From an uncultured Microbacterium sp. (GTDB lineage Bacteria > Actinomycetota > Actinomycetes > Actinomycetales > Microbacteriaceae): a stretch of DNA of 15,581 nucleotides. Positions 6,121-14,543 of this stretch are shown here, one piece after another; positions within the stretch are counted from its first letter, which is position 1; the number at the start of each line of letters is the position of its first letter. The notes beneath the pieces were generated by a model that made no database searches, was not told the origin of the DNA, and worked only from the letters and a program-made list of their open reading frames with translations. The DNA lies in contig CALANM010000162.1 of the NCBI GenBank assembly GCA_937926065.1, positions 1 to 15,581 of the forward strand, given 5' to 3'. A program made the translations under genes and the position numbers.

Positions 6121-6567
6121 GTGACGCGCACCTACACCCCCAAGGCTGGCGAGACCCAGCGCGAGTGGCTGGTCATCGATGCGACCGACGTCGTCCTCGG
6201 ACGCCTCGCCTCGCACGCGGCCGCTCTGCTCCGCGGCAAGCACAAGCCCACCTTCGCCAACCACATCGACACCGGTGACTTCGTCATCGTCGTCAATGCC
6301 GCCAAGGTCGCGCTGACCGGTCAGAAGCTCCAGAAGAAGATGGCCTACCGCCACTCCGGCTACCCGGGCGGCCTCACCGCCACCTCGTACGCCGAGCTCC
6401 TCGAGAAGAACCCGGTCCGCGCCGTCGAGAAGGCCGTGCGCGGCATGCTCCCCAAGAACAGCCTGGGACGCCAGCAGCTGTCGAAGCTGAAGGTCTACGC
6501 CGGTGCCGAGCACCCGCACGCGGCCCAGCAGCCCACCCCGTACACCTTCGACCAGGTCGCCCAGTAA
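6121..6567 (+). CDS. rplM: 50S ribosomal protein L13
   Basis: L13 is an early-assembly protein of the large ribosomal subunit. The 148-residue product has the family hallmarks: WLVIDATDVVLGRLAS, LLRGKHKPTFANHIDTGDFVIVVNAAKV, the YRHSGYPGG motif, and the C-terminal RGMLPKNSLGRQQLSKLKVYAGAEHPHAAQQP. Length is normal. I chose GTG 6121 because homology begins a few residues later (RTYTPKAGETQREW) and a weak purine-rich ribosome binding site (AAGAAAG, 6104-6110) lies upstream. The in-frame ATG at 6058 would place the start inside the structured leader. It heads an operon with rpsI 29 nt downstream and then glmM. Confidence 0.98.
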   Translation: MTRTYTPKAGETQREWLVIDATDVVLGRLASHAAALLRGKHKPTFANHIDTGDFVIVVNAAKVALTGQKLQKKMAYRHSGYPGGLTATSYAELLEKNPVRAVEKAVRGMLPKNSLGRQQLSKLKVYAGAEHPHAAQQPTPYTFDQVAQ

Positions 6568-6596
6568 GCGCCGCCGAAACAGACTGAGGACATCCC

Positions 6597-7082
6597 ATGG
6601 CGAAGATCGCTGACTCCCTCGAAGAGACTCCCGAGAACTACACCACCGAGACCCCGGCCGCCGAGACGGCCGCCGCTCCGCGCCCCGTCCTGTCGGTGCC
6701 CGGCGCAGCCGTCGGCCGCCGCAAGCAGGCCATCGCCCGCGTGCGTCTCGTGCCCGGCTCCGGCACCATCACGGTCAACGGCCGCACGCTCGAGGACTAC
6801 TTCCCGAACAAGCTGCACCAGCAGCTCATCAATGACCCGTTCACGGTGCTCGACCTCGCCGGCGCCTACGACGTGATCGCCCGCATCTCCGGCGGCGGCC
6901 CCTCGGGCCAGGCCGGTGCGCTGCGTCTCGGCATCGCTCGTGCGCTCAACGAGATCGACGCTGAGAACAACCGCCCGACGCTGAAGAAGGCCGGCTTCCT
7001 CTCCCGTGACGCTCGCGTCAAGGAGCGCAAGAAGGCCGGTCTCAAGAAGGCCCGCAAGGCCCCGCAGTACTCGAAGCGCTAA
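6597..7082 (+). CDS. rpsI: 30S ribosomal protein S9
   Basis: S9 sits in the head of the small subunit, and its C-terminal SKR tail reaches the P-site tRNA. The 161-residue product shows GRRKQAIARVRLVPGSG, the GGGPSGQAGALRLGIARAL block, and the lysine/arginine-rich end finishing in QYSKR. An acidic, Ala/Thr/Glu-rich extension of about 35 residues precedes the core, as is usual in actinobacterial S9 (other bacteria have about 130 residues). GAGGA (6586-6590) ends 6 nt before ATG 6597. It lies 29 nt after rplM and 6 nt before glmM, so all three genes should be one transcript. Confidence 0.98.
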   Translation: MAKIADSLEETPENYTTETPAAETAAAPRPVLSVPGAAVGRRKQAIARVRLVPGSGTITVNGRTLEDYFPNKLHQQLINDPFTVLDLAGAYDVIARISGGGPSGQAGALRLGIARALNEIDAENNRPTLKKAGFLSRDARVKERKKAGLKKARKAPQYSKR

Positions 7083-7088
7083 ATCTCC

Positions 7089-8432
7089 GTGGCGCTGTTC
7101 GGTACGGACGGTGTTCGGGGGCTGGCCAACGGCCCCCTCACCGCCGACCTCGCGCTCACCCTGGCCCAGGCGACTGCCGTCGTCCTGGGCCAGGGGCGTA
7201 TTGCGGAGGCTCGCAAAGCGGCAGGCAAGCGACTGACCGCCGTGGTCGCGCGCGACCCGCGGATCTCGGGGCAGTTTCTGAGCGCTGCCGTCGAGGCGGG
7301 CCTGGCGTCTTCGGGCGTCGACGTGCTCGACGCGGGGGTGCTGCCCACTCCCGCCGCGGCATTCCTCATCAACGACATCGACGCCGACTTCGGCGTGATG
7401 ATCTCTGCTTCGCACAACCCCGCCCACGACAACGGCATCAAGATCTTCGCTCGCGGCGGAGTCAAGCTCCCGGATGCGGTCGAGCGTCGCATCGAAGAGG
7501 CGATGACCGGTGAGAAGCTGCGTCCGACCGGCGGCGAGGTCGGACGCGTGACGCGCTTCTCGGATGCCGAGGACCGCTACGTCCTGCATCTGCTGGCATC
7601 CCTGCCGCACCGCCTGACGGGCCTCCACGTCGTGCTCGACTGTGCGCACGGCGCGGCATCCGGGGTCTCTCCCGAGACGTTCCGCAACGCCGGCGCGAAG
7701 GTGACGGTCATCGGCAACGACCCCGACGGCCTCAACATCAACGACGGCTACGGCTCGACGCACATGGAGCGACTGGCCGCGGAGGTCGTGCGCGTGGGCG
7801 CCGACGTCGACGTCGCCCACGACGGCGACGCCGATCGCTGCCTCGCGGTCGACGCCGACGGTCGCGTCATCGACGGCGACCACATCCTCGCGATCCTCGC
7901 CGTCGCGATGCGCGACCGTGGCCAGCTGCACGACGACACGCTGGTCGCGACGGTCATGAGCAATCTGGGCCTCCACCGCGCGATGGCGGCCCACGGCATC
8001 CGTGTCGAGACGACGGCGGTCGGCGACCGCTACGTCCTCGAGCGCATGAACGAGGGTCGCTTCTCGCTCGGCGGCGAGCAGTCGGGGCACGTCATCATGA
8101 GCGCGTTCGCGACGACGGGCGACGGCCTGCTCACGGGGCTTCACCTGTGTGCCGAGATGGCCCGCCAGCGCAAGTCGCTCGCCGAGCTCGCCTCGATCAT
8201 GACGGTGTTCCCGCAGGTGCTCGTCAACGTCCGCGGTGTCGAGCGCTCGCGCGCGACCGATCCCGATGTCGCCGCCGCCGTCGCGGAGGCAGAGGCCGAG
8301 CTCGGTGACAAGGGGCGCGTGCTGCTGCGCCCGTCGGGAACCGAGCTGATGGTGCGGGTCATGGTCGAGGCGGCCGAGGAGGAGACGGCCCGGCGCATCG
8401 CCGACCGTCTCGCGGCCGTCGTCCGAGCCTGA
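7089..8432 (+). CDS. glmM: Phosphoglucosamine mutase
   Basis: GlmM interconverts glucosamine-6-phosphate and glucosamine-1-phosphate, the second step towards UDP-GlcNAc for peptidoglycan. The 447-residue protein has all four active-site loops: ISASHNP with the phosphorylated serine (Ser108), the metal-binding HDGDADRC loop, the sugar-binding GGEQSGH loop, and the phosphate-binding RPSGTELMVRVMVEA loop. The N-terminus LFGTDGVRG is characteristic of GlmM rather than of phosphoglucomutase or phosphomannomutase. The GTG start lies only 6 nt after the rpsI stop with no Shine-Dalgarno sequence, which suggests reinitiation by ribosomes finishing rpsI. This couples a cell-wall enzyme to ribosomal-protein expression. 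GlmS, the preceding step, is encoded 4 kb downstream. Confidence 0.98.
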   Translation: MALFGTDGVRGLANGPLTADLALTLAQATAVVLGQGRIAEARKAAGKRLTAVVARDPRISGQFLSAAVEAGLASSGVDVLDAGVLPTPAAAFLINDIDADFGVMISASHNPAHDNGIKIFARGGVKLPDAVERRIEEAMTGEKLRPTGGEVGRVTRFSDAEDRYVLHLLASLPHRLTGLHVVLDCAHGAASGVSPETFRNAGAKVTVIGNDPDGLNINDGYGSTHMERLAAEVVRVGADVDVAHDGDADRCLAVDADGRVIDGDHILAILAVAMRDRGQLHDDTLVATVMSNLGLHRAMAAHGIRVETTAVGDRYVLERMNEGRFSLGGEQSGHVIMSAFATTGDGLLTGLHLCAEMARQRKSLAELASIMTVFPQVLVNVRGVERSRATDPDVAAAVAEAEAELGDKGRVLLRPSGTELMVRVMVEAAEEETARRIADRLAAVVRA

Positions 8433-8455
8433 CGTCTCGAGTCGCCGCGGCCCAA

Positions 8456-8461
8456 TAGCAT
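8456..8461 (+). promoter_or_regulatory. Possible -10 box for the membrane kinase gene
   Basis: TAGCAT fits TANNNT and lies 24 nt after the glmM stop. A transcript starting near 8468 would carry the GGAGG sites at 8509-8513 and 8515-8519. No -35 box is clear. Confidence 0.4.
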
Positions 8462-8521
8462 GGGCGAAGGACGTCGTGGGGAACGTCCGCGATGACCCGA
8501 CCGAAGACGGAGGCGGAGGCG

Positions 8522-10297
8522 ATGCCGATGCATGTGTCCGCATCGCCCGTTCGCCTGGGCTCTGTCGTCTTCTACTGGTGGCAGGCGCTGTCGAGCGGTC
8601 GGTTCTTCTCCCGTTGGACCGTACTGGCCTTCGGGATCGTCTCGATCGTCGTGCTGAGCCCGGTCGCCGAGCTCAAGGGGCTCGAGGCGCACCTCGGCGC
8701 GATGGCCGCGTCGTTCCTCGCGTGGGTGCTGCTCGTGGTCGCCCTGTCTCCTGTCGCCTTCGCCGAGCGGCGCATCCGCAGCCGGGTCGTGCGCGGCGTC
8801 CTCGTGATCGTCGCGCTGCTGGCCGCGTCGTTCGCACGTCCCTTCCTCAACGACGTGATCGCGAACTCGGTCTTCGGCCATGAGGTGACCGGCACGTGGA
8901 TTCAGCGCGTCGCCACGAACACCCTCACGTGGTTCACGCTTCTCCCGCTCGTCGCGGCGGCGACGCAGTGGTACGGCCAGGCGCGCCGCTCCGCCGCACG
9001 CCTGTCGTCGGCGCTCGCGGTCTTCGACGACCTGCGCCACCGCATCAGCCGCTACAGCCACGAGAACACTCAGCTGCTCGACGAAGCGATCGACGGGCTG
9101 CGCGGGCGCCGCGAGGCGCTGCTGGGCGGGCAGATCGACTTCGACGCAGTGCGCCGCTTCGCGGAGGAGGTGCGCGAGACCAGCCATCGACTCGACGAAC
9201 GGCTCGGCGTCGCCCTCGACTACCGGACGGGCTACGCCGTGCAGGCGTCGCCGTCGACCCCGCCCGAGCCATGGCTGGCGCGTCTGAGCCCGCCGCCGGC
9301 GCTCCTGGTGGTCGCGCTCTACTTCGTCGCGAGCATTCCGTATACGTACGTCGCGGGAGGGCGACTCCTGCTCGCTGCCGCCCTCGCGCTGCTGCTCGTG
9401 CTGGGCCTGATCGCGGATGCCGTCATCCGCGCGCTCTCGCGCGGGCGGTCCGCCGCCGCGCAAGGCGCCGTGATCGTCGCGACGTGGACCATCGTGGGAC
9501 TCATCATGACGGCGGCAGGCATGATGGCCCGTGCCGGCGACGGCCCGGTGCTCGCTGTGCCGCTGCTGGTGATCCCGGCCCTCGCGGTCGTGATCGCCTT
9601 CGGGATGGATGCCCTCCGGCGCTCTCGCGCCGACGGCGACGCCCTCACGAGCCTGCTGACCTCCACGTCGTCGCTGGCCACCGCGCGCATCGCGCGTGCC
9701 CGCGAGCCGCTGTGGCGCGCCGTCGATCTGCTCCACGACCGCGTTCAGAGTCGCTGTGTCATCTTCGCCGCACGCGTCGACGAGAACGAGCCGTCGCCGG
9801 CCGAGATCGAGCGTTTCCGTGCGGAGACCGACGACGCGTTCGGCGCCATCCTGGCGGGGAGCTCGCCCTACCTCCACGAGTCGCGCGATCTCGACGGTCT
9901 GCTCGCGACATGGGCGGGGGTGCTCGACGTGCGTGCCGAGATCGACGCCCCTGCGGCGATCGCGCTTCAGTCGGCCGACGTGTCGGCATCCGTCGTCGCG
10001 GCGGTCGGCGAGGGACTCATCAACGCGGTCAAGCATTCGTCGGCCCGTGAGGCGAGGGTCACGATCACGACGGCCGACGACGGCTCGTCGCTGACGGTCG
10101 AGATCGCGTCGGCCGGCTCCCTCGGGCGCGGCGCCACGGGCCTCGGTCTCGCCTCGCTCGGCGGGCGGGCGCAGCTGCTGCAGGTCGGCGACGAGGTCGT
10201 GCTGCGCGTGCTCGTGCCCCTCAGCGAGGGAGCGCTCGCGGGCGATGCGCCGTCCCGGCGGTGGAGCCCTCCGGCATCCGGGGTCCAGCAGGTCTGA
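8522..10297 (+). CDS. Membrane sensor histidine-kinase-like protein (HisKA_3/HATPase type)
   Basis: This 591-residue protein has two groups of four membrane spans (about 33-49, 58-80, 89-108, 132-148; then 258-278, 281-303, 313-335, 342-361). A C-terminal kinase core follows: LLHDRVQ with candidate phospho-acceptor His405 in HisKA_3 style, an N-box GEGLINAVKHSS (Asn501), and the G-box GATGLGLASLGGR (GLGL 540-543). The usual D-x-G adenine-binding box is altered to SAGS. A helical stretch after span 4 contains SHENTQ (His180), matching H-[DE]-x-x-Q, so the protein may be two diverged copies of one 4-span-plus-helix unit. No response regulator lies nearby. I prefer ATG 8522 (GGAGG 8 nt upstream); ATG 8528 is equally served, and ATG 8492 is possible with weaker GGGGAA. 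The stimulus is unknown. Confidence 0.75.
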   Translation: MPMHVSASPVRLGSVVFYWWQALSSGRFFSRWTVLAFGIVSIVVLSPVAELKGLEAHLGAMAASFLAWVLLVVALSPVAFAERRIRSRVVRGVLVIVALLAASFARPFLNDVIANSVFGHEVTGTWIQRVATNTLTWFTLLPLVAAATQWYGQARRSAARLSSALAVFDDLRHRISRYSHENTQLLDEAIDGLRGRREALLGGQIDFDAVRRFAEEVRETSHRLDERLGVALDYRTGYAVQASPSTPPEPWLARLSPPPALLVVALYFVASIPYTYVAGGRLLLAAALALLLVLGLIADAVIRALSRGRSAAAQGAVIVATWTIVGLIMTAAGMMARAGDGPVLAVPLLVIPALAVVIAFGMDALRRSRADGDALTSLLTSTSSLATARIARAREPLWRAVDLLHDRVQSRCVIFAARVDENEPSPAEIERFRAETDDAFGAILAGSSPYLHESRDLDGLLATWAGVLDVRAEIDAPAAIALQSADVSASVVAAVGEGLINAVKHSSAREARVTITTADDGSSLTVEIASAGSLGRGATGLGLASLGGRAQLLQVGDEVVLRVLVPLSEGALAGDAPSRRWSPPASGVQQV

Positions 10298-10305
10298 GGC
10301 GACCG

Positions 10306-11250
10306 TCAGTCGTCGGGCTCGCTCCAGGACAGCGATTCGATGTACCGCAGCAGCACGCCCTCGCGCAGCGCCCACGGGGAGACCTCGAGCTCGTCGATGT
10401 CGAACTCCGTCATCGCGGTGTGCAGCACGACGGCGCCCGCGACGATCTGGAACGTGCGGTCGGCGGTGATCCCGGGCAGCTCCTGGCGAGCGGATGCCGG
10501 GATGCGCGCGAGCCGCGGGATCCACGATCCGAGAGCGCCGCGCGGCAGCCGCAGCCGCTCCGCTCCGGTCCACCCCGGAACGGGGTATCCGGCGAGCTTG
10601 GCGAGCGAGCGGATCGCCTTCGACGAGCCGACCACGTGGTTCGGCGTCGGCTGCGACCGCATCAGCTCCGTCACCGGCGCGAGGGTCTCACGGGCGTGGT
10701 CGCGCAGCACCTCGACGGCATCCGCTCCGGGCGGATCGTCAGGCAGGAACTCGATCGTCATCCGTCCGGCCCCCAGGGGCACGGATGCCGCGACGTCGGG
10801 GAGCTCATCGCCGCCGGCCGCGAGCTCGAGCGACCCGCCGCCGATGTCGAAGAGCATGATCTGACCGGCCGACCAGCCGAACCAGCGGCGCACGGCGAGG
10901 AAGGTGAAGCGCGCCTCCGACTCTCCGCCGAGCACCTGCAGCTCCTGGCCGAGGGCCTCTTCGATGCGGGCGATGACCTCGTCGCCGTTGGTCGCCTCGC
11001 GCACGGCGCTGGTCGCCGTGGCGAGCAGCTCGCGCACGTTCTCAGAGCGCGCGACGTCGCGCGCATGGCACACGGCGTCCACGAGCGCCTGCACGCCGGC
11101 CTCGCTGATCGACCCGTCGGGCTCGAGATACCGCATGAGGCGCAGCACGGTGCGGTCGCTGGTCGCGGCAAGCGGCCTTCCCCCCGGGCGGACATCGGCG
11201 ACGAGCAGATGGACGGTGTTCGACCCGATGTCGAGGACTCCCAGACGCAC
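10306..11250 (-). CDS. Exopolyphosphatase / pppGpp phosphohydrolase (Ppx/GppA family)
   Basis: Enzymes of this family cut terminal phosphate from polyphosphate or from pppGpp and belong to the ASKHA (actin/Hsp70/sugar kinase) fold. The 314-residue protein shows phosphate loop 1 (GVLDIGSNTVHLLV), ATSAVREATN, the GGESEARFTF motif with catalytic-type Glu110, phosphate loop 2 (LFDIGGGSLEL, 135-140), and the C-terminal SPWALREGVLLRYI. This is the short form, a single Ppx/GppA module without the C-terminal HD-like domain of E. coli Ppx and GppA (about 500 residues), as in mycobacterial Ppx1/Ppx2. Substrate preference cannot be read from sequence. GTG 11250 is supported by a TACGCT box 6 nt upstream. 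It is divergent from coaA and converges on the kinase gene with 8 nt between stops. Confidence 0.92.
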   Translation of the reverse strand: MRLGVLDIGSNTVHLLVADVRPGGRPLAATSDRTVLRLMRYLEPDGSISEAGVQALVDAVCHARDVARSENVRELLATATSAVREATNGDEVIARIEEALGQELQVLGGESEARFTFLAVRRWFGWSAGQIMLFDIGGGSLELAAGGDELPDVAASVPLGAGRMTIEFLPDDPPGADAVEVLRDHARETLAPVTELMRSQPTPNHVVGSSKAIRSLAKLAGYPVPGWTGAERLRLPRGALGSWIPRLARIPASARQELPGITADRTFQIVAGAVVLHTAMTEFDIDELEVSPWALREGVLLRYIESLSWSEPDD

Positions 11251-11262
11251 GGTGACAGCGTA
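11251..11262 (-). promoter_or_regulatory. -10 box for leaderless ppx mRNA
   Basis: On the minus strand TACGCT (11262-11257) is followed by GTCACC and the GTG start at 11250. The 6-nt spacing implies a leaderless transcript. This box occupies the place where the -35 of the opposing coaA promoter should be. Confidence 0.6.
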
Positions 11263-11279
11263 GCCCGCCCGAGCGCCGC

Positions 11280-11292
11280 TAGAGTGGGCCCG
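11280..11292 (+). promoter_or_regulatory. -10 box for leaderless coaA mRNA
   Basis: TAGAGT (11280-11285) is followed by 7 nt and ATG 11293. No Shine-Dalgarno sequence exists. The box lies 17 nt from the opposing ppx -10 box, so the two promoters share the same 30 bp of DNA. Confidence 0.55.
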
Positions 11293-12237
11293 ATGGCCAA
11301 CGAAGACACCGCGACGGGTTCGTCGCTGTATCGCGTGATCGGGCGCGCAGACTGGGCTCGTCTCGCGCCGGGCCTGGCCAATCCGCTCACCGAGACCGAG
11401 ATCGTGCAGCTGCGCGGCATCGGCGACCGCCTCGACATGGCCGAGGTCCGCGAGGTGTATCTGCCGCTCAGCCGGCTGCTGAGCACGTATGCCGAGAACA
11501 CGAAACGCCTGGGCGCTGAGACGGCGGAGTTCCTGGGGGAGCCCGATTCGACGACGCCGTTCGTCGTGGCCGTGGCCGGCTCGGTCGCGGTCGGCAAGTC
11601 GACGATCGCGCGCCTGCTGCGCGAGCTCATGAGCCGCTGGCCCGGAACGCCGCGGGTCGAGCTCGTCACGACCGACGGCTTCCTCTACCCGAATGCCGAG
11701 CTGGAGCGCCGGGGCCTCATGGACCGCAAGGGCTTCCCGGAGTCATACGACCGGCGGGCCATGGTCGACTTCCTCACCGAGGTGAAGTCGGGGGCTCCCG
11801 AGGTGCGGGCTCCGTTCTACTCGCACATGCGATACGACATCATCCCCGACGCGTATGTGACGGTGCGCCGGCCGGACGTCGTGATCGTCGAGGGGCTCAA
11901 CGTCCTCGCCCCGCCGCCCGCCCCGCACGACGTCGCCGTCAGCGACCTGTTCGACTTCTCGATCTACGTCGACGCCGACGTGGAGCACATCGAGTCGTGG
12001 TTCGTGAACCGGTTCCTGGCGCTGCGTCAGAGCGCGTTCTCCAACCCGAACTCGTTCTTCAAGGTGTTCGCCAACATCTCCGACGAGGAGGCGGTCTCGC
12101 AGGCGCTCGGATTCTGGCGCGACATCAACCTCCCCAACCTCCGAGAGAACGTGGAGCCCACGCGCCACCGCGCCAAGCTCGTGCTCAACAAGGCGGCCGA
12201 CCACACGGTCGAGTCGGTGCAGCTGCGCAAGCTCTGA
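11293..12237 (+). CDS. coaA: Type I pantothenate kinase
   Basis: CoaA phosphorylates pantothenate with ATP, the committed and CoA-inhibited step of coenzyme A synthesis. The 314-residue protein has the Walker A loop GSVAVGKST (96-104, Lys102), VELVTTDGFLYPN, GFPESYD, PFYSHMRYDI, the VIVEGLNVL strand, and the C-terminal FWRDINLPNLRENVEPTRHRAKLVLNK block, all typical of type I (bacterial CoaA/PanK) enzymes. Length matches the family (about 310-316). The open frame extends upstream to 10261 on the far side of ppx, but that part is antisense to ppx; ATG 11293, preceded at 7 nt by TAGAGT, is where family homology begins. The product feeds AcpS, encoded 2 kb downstream. Confidence 0.97.
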   Translation: MANEDTATGSSLYRVIGRADWARLAPGLANPLTETEIVQLRGIGDRLDMAEVREVYLPLSRLLSTYAENTKRLGAETAEFLGEPDSTTPFVVAVAGSVAVGKSTIARLLRELMSRWPGTPRVELVTTDGFLYPNAELERRGLMDRKGFPESYDRRAMVDFLTEVKSGAPEVRAPFYSHMRYDIIPDAYVTVRRPDVVIVEGLNVLAPPPAPHDVAVSDLFDFSIYVDADVEHIESWFVNRFLALRQSAFSNPNSFFKVFANISDEEAVSQALGFWRDINLPNLRENVEPTRHRAKLVLNKAADHTVESVQLRKL

Positions 12238-12281
12238 CGCGCCCGGGGGCCGCCACGGCGTCTTCGCAGGCCCGCGCCCCG

Positions 12282-12294
12282 TACGATCGAAGGC
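12282..12294 (+). promoter_or_regulatory. -10 box for leaderless glmS mRNA
   Basis: TACGAT (12282-12287) is followed by CGAAGGC and ATG 12295. The 7-nt spacing implies a very short or absent leader. It lies in the 57-nt gap after coaA. No glmS ribozyme of the Firmicutes kind could fit in this space. Confidence 0.55.
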
Positions 12295-14145
<1,851 letters not shown>

Positions 14146-14159
14146 CACGGCGAGGCGAG

Positions 14160-14171
14160 TAGGCTGGCGGG
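14160..14171 (+). promoter_or_regulatory. -10 box for leaderless acpS mRNA
   Basis: TAGGCT (14160-14165) plus GGCGGG precedes ATG 14172. The 12 bases are identical to those before truA. It lies in the 26-nt gap after glmS, so acpS can be started independently of glmS. Confidence 0.65.
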
Positions 14172-14543
14172 ATGATCGTCGGAATCGGCGTCGACCTGGT
14201 CGACATCCCCCGGTTCGAACGGTCTCTGCAGCGCACGCCCCGGCTGATCGAGCGTCTGTTCTCGGCGGCGGAGCGCGAGCTTCGGCCGCATTCGCTCGCC
14301 GCGCGCTACGCCGCCAAAGAGGCGCTCATCAAGGCGCTGGGCGGGTCGGACGGCGTCCACTGGACCGACATCGAGATCGCCTCGGAGTCGTCGGGTCGCC
14401 CCGTCTTCTCGCTGAGCGGGACGACCGCTGAGACGGTCGCCGGTCGCGGCATCGATGCGCTGCACCTGTCCCTCACCCACGACGCGGGCATCGCCGTCGC
14501 GTACGTCATCGCGGAGGCACGTCCGCGAGAGGAGGAGCGATGA
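14172..14543 (+). CDS. acpS: Holo-[acyl-carrier-protein] synthase
   Basis: AcpS transfers the 4'-phosphopantetheine arm from CoA to a serine of acyl carrier protein, activating it for fatty-acid synthesis. The 123-residue product has the two magnesium-binding signatures: GVDLVDIPRFER with Asp8, and ARYAAKEALIKALG with Glu50; LHLSLTHD follows near the C-terminus. The length is normal for the trimeric AcpS type (about 120-130). ATG 14172 sits 6 nt after a TAGGCT box. Its stop overlaps the alr start as ATGA (14540-14543), so the two genes are translationally coupled. In many actinobacteria an NAD(P)HX repair gene (nnrD) lies between acpS and alr; it is absent here. Confidence 0.96.
   Translation: MIVGIGVDLVDIPRFERSLQRTPRLIERLFSAAERELRPHSLAARYAAKEALIKALGGSDGVHWTDIEIASESSGRPVFSLSGTTAETVAGRGIDALHLSLTHDAGIAVAYVIAEARPREEER
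14530..14535 (+). promoter_or_regulatory. Ribosome binding site of alr
   Basis: AGGAGG inside the end of acpS lies 4 nt before ATG 14540. It supports translation from 14540, well upstream of where alanine-racemase homology begins, and couples alr to acpS. Confidence 0.65.

Noticed and set aside
6495..8543. 682-codon open frame on the minus strand
   Set aside because: It is antisense to rpsI and glmM, both of which are unmistakable on the plus strand.
8141..10573. 810-codon open frame on the minus strand
   Set aside because: It is antisense to the kinase gene and glmM, and its translation is a low-complexity Arg/Asp/Glu/His mixture typical of the shadow frame of GC-rich genes. The plus strand has clear family motifs.
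10261..11292. Upstream extension of the coaA frame (would give a 658-residue protein)
   Set aside because: This part is antisense to the Ppx/GppA gene and has no homology-like features. Pantothenate kinase begins at ATG 11293 with a -10 box 7 nt upstream.
12238..12294. Possible terminator or glmS ribozyme between coaA and glmS
   Set aside because: The 57-nt gap is too small for a glmS ribozyme, and the GC-rich inverted matches there are imperfect.
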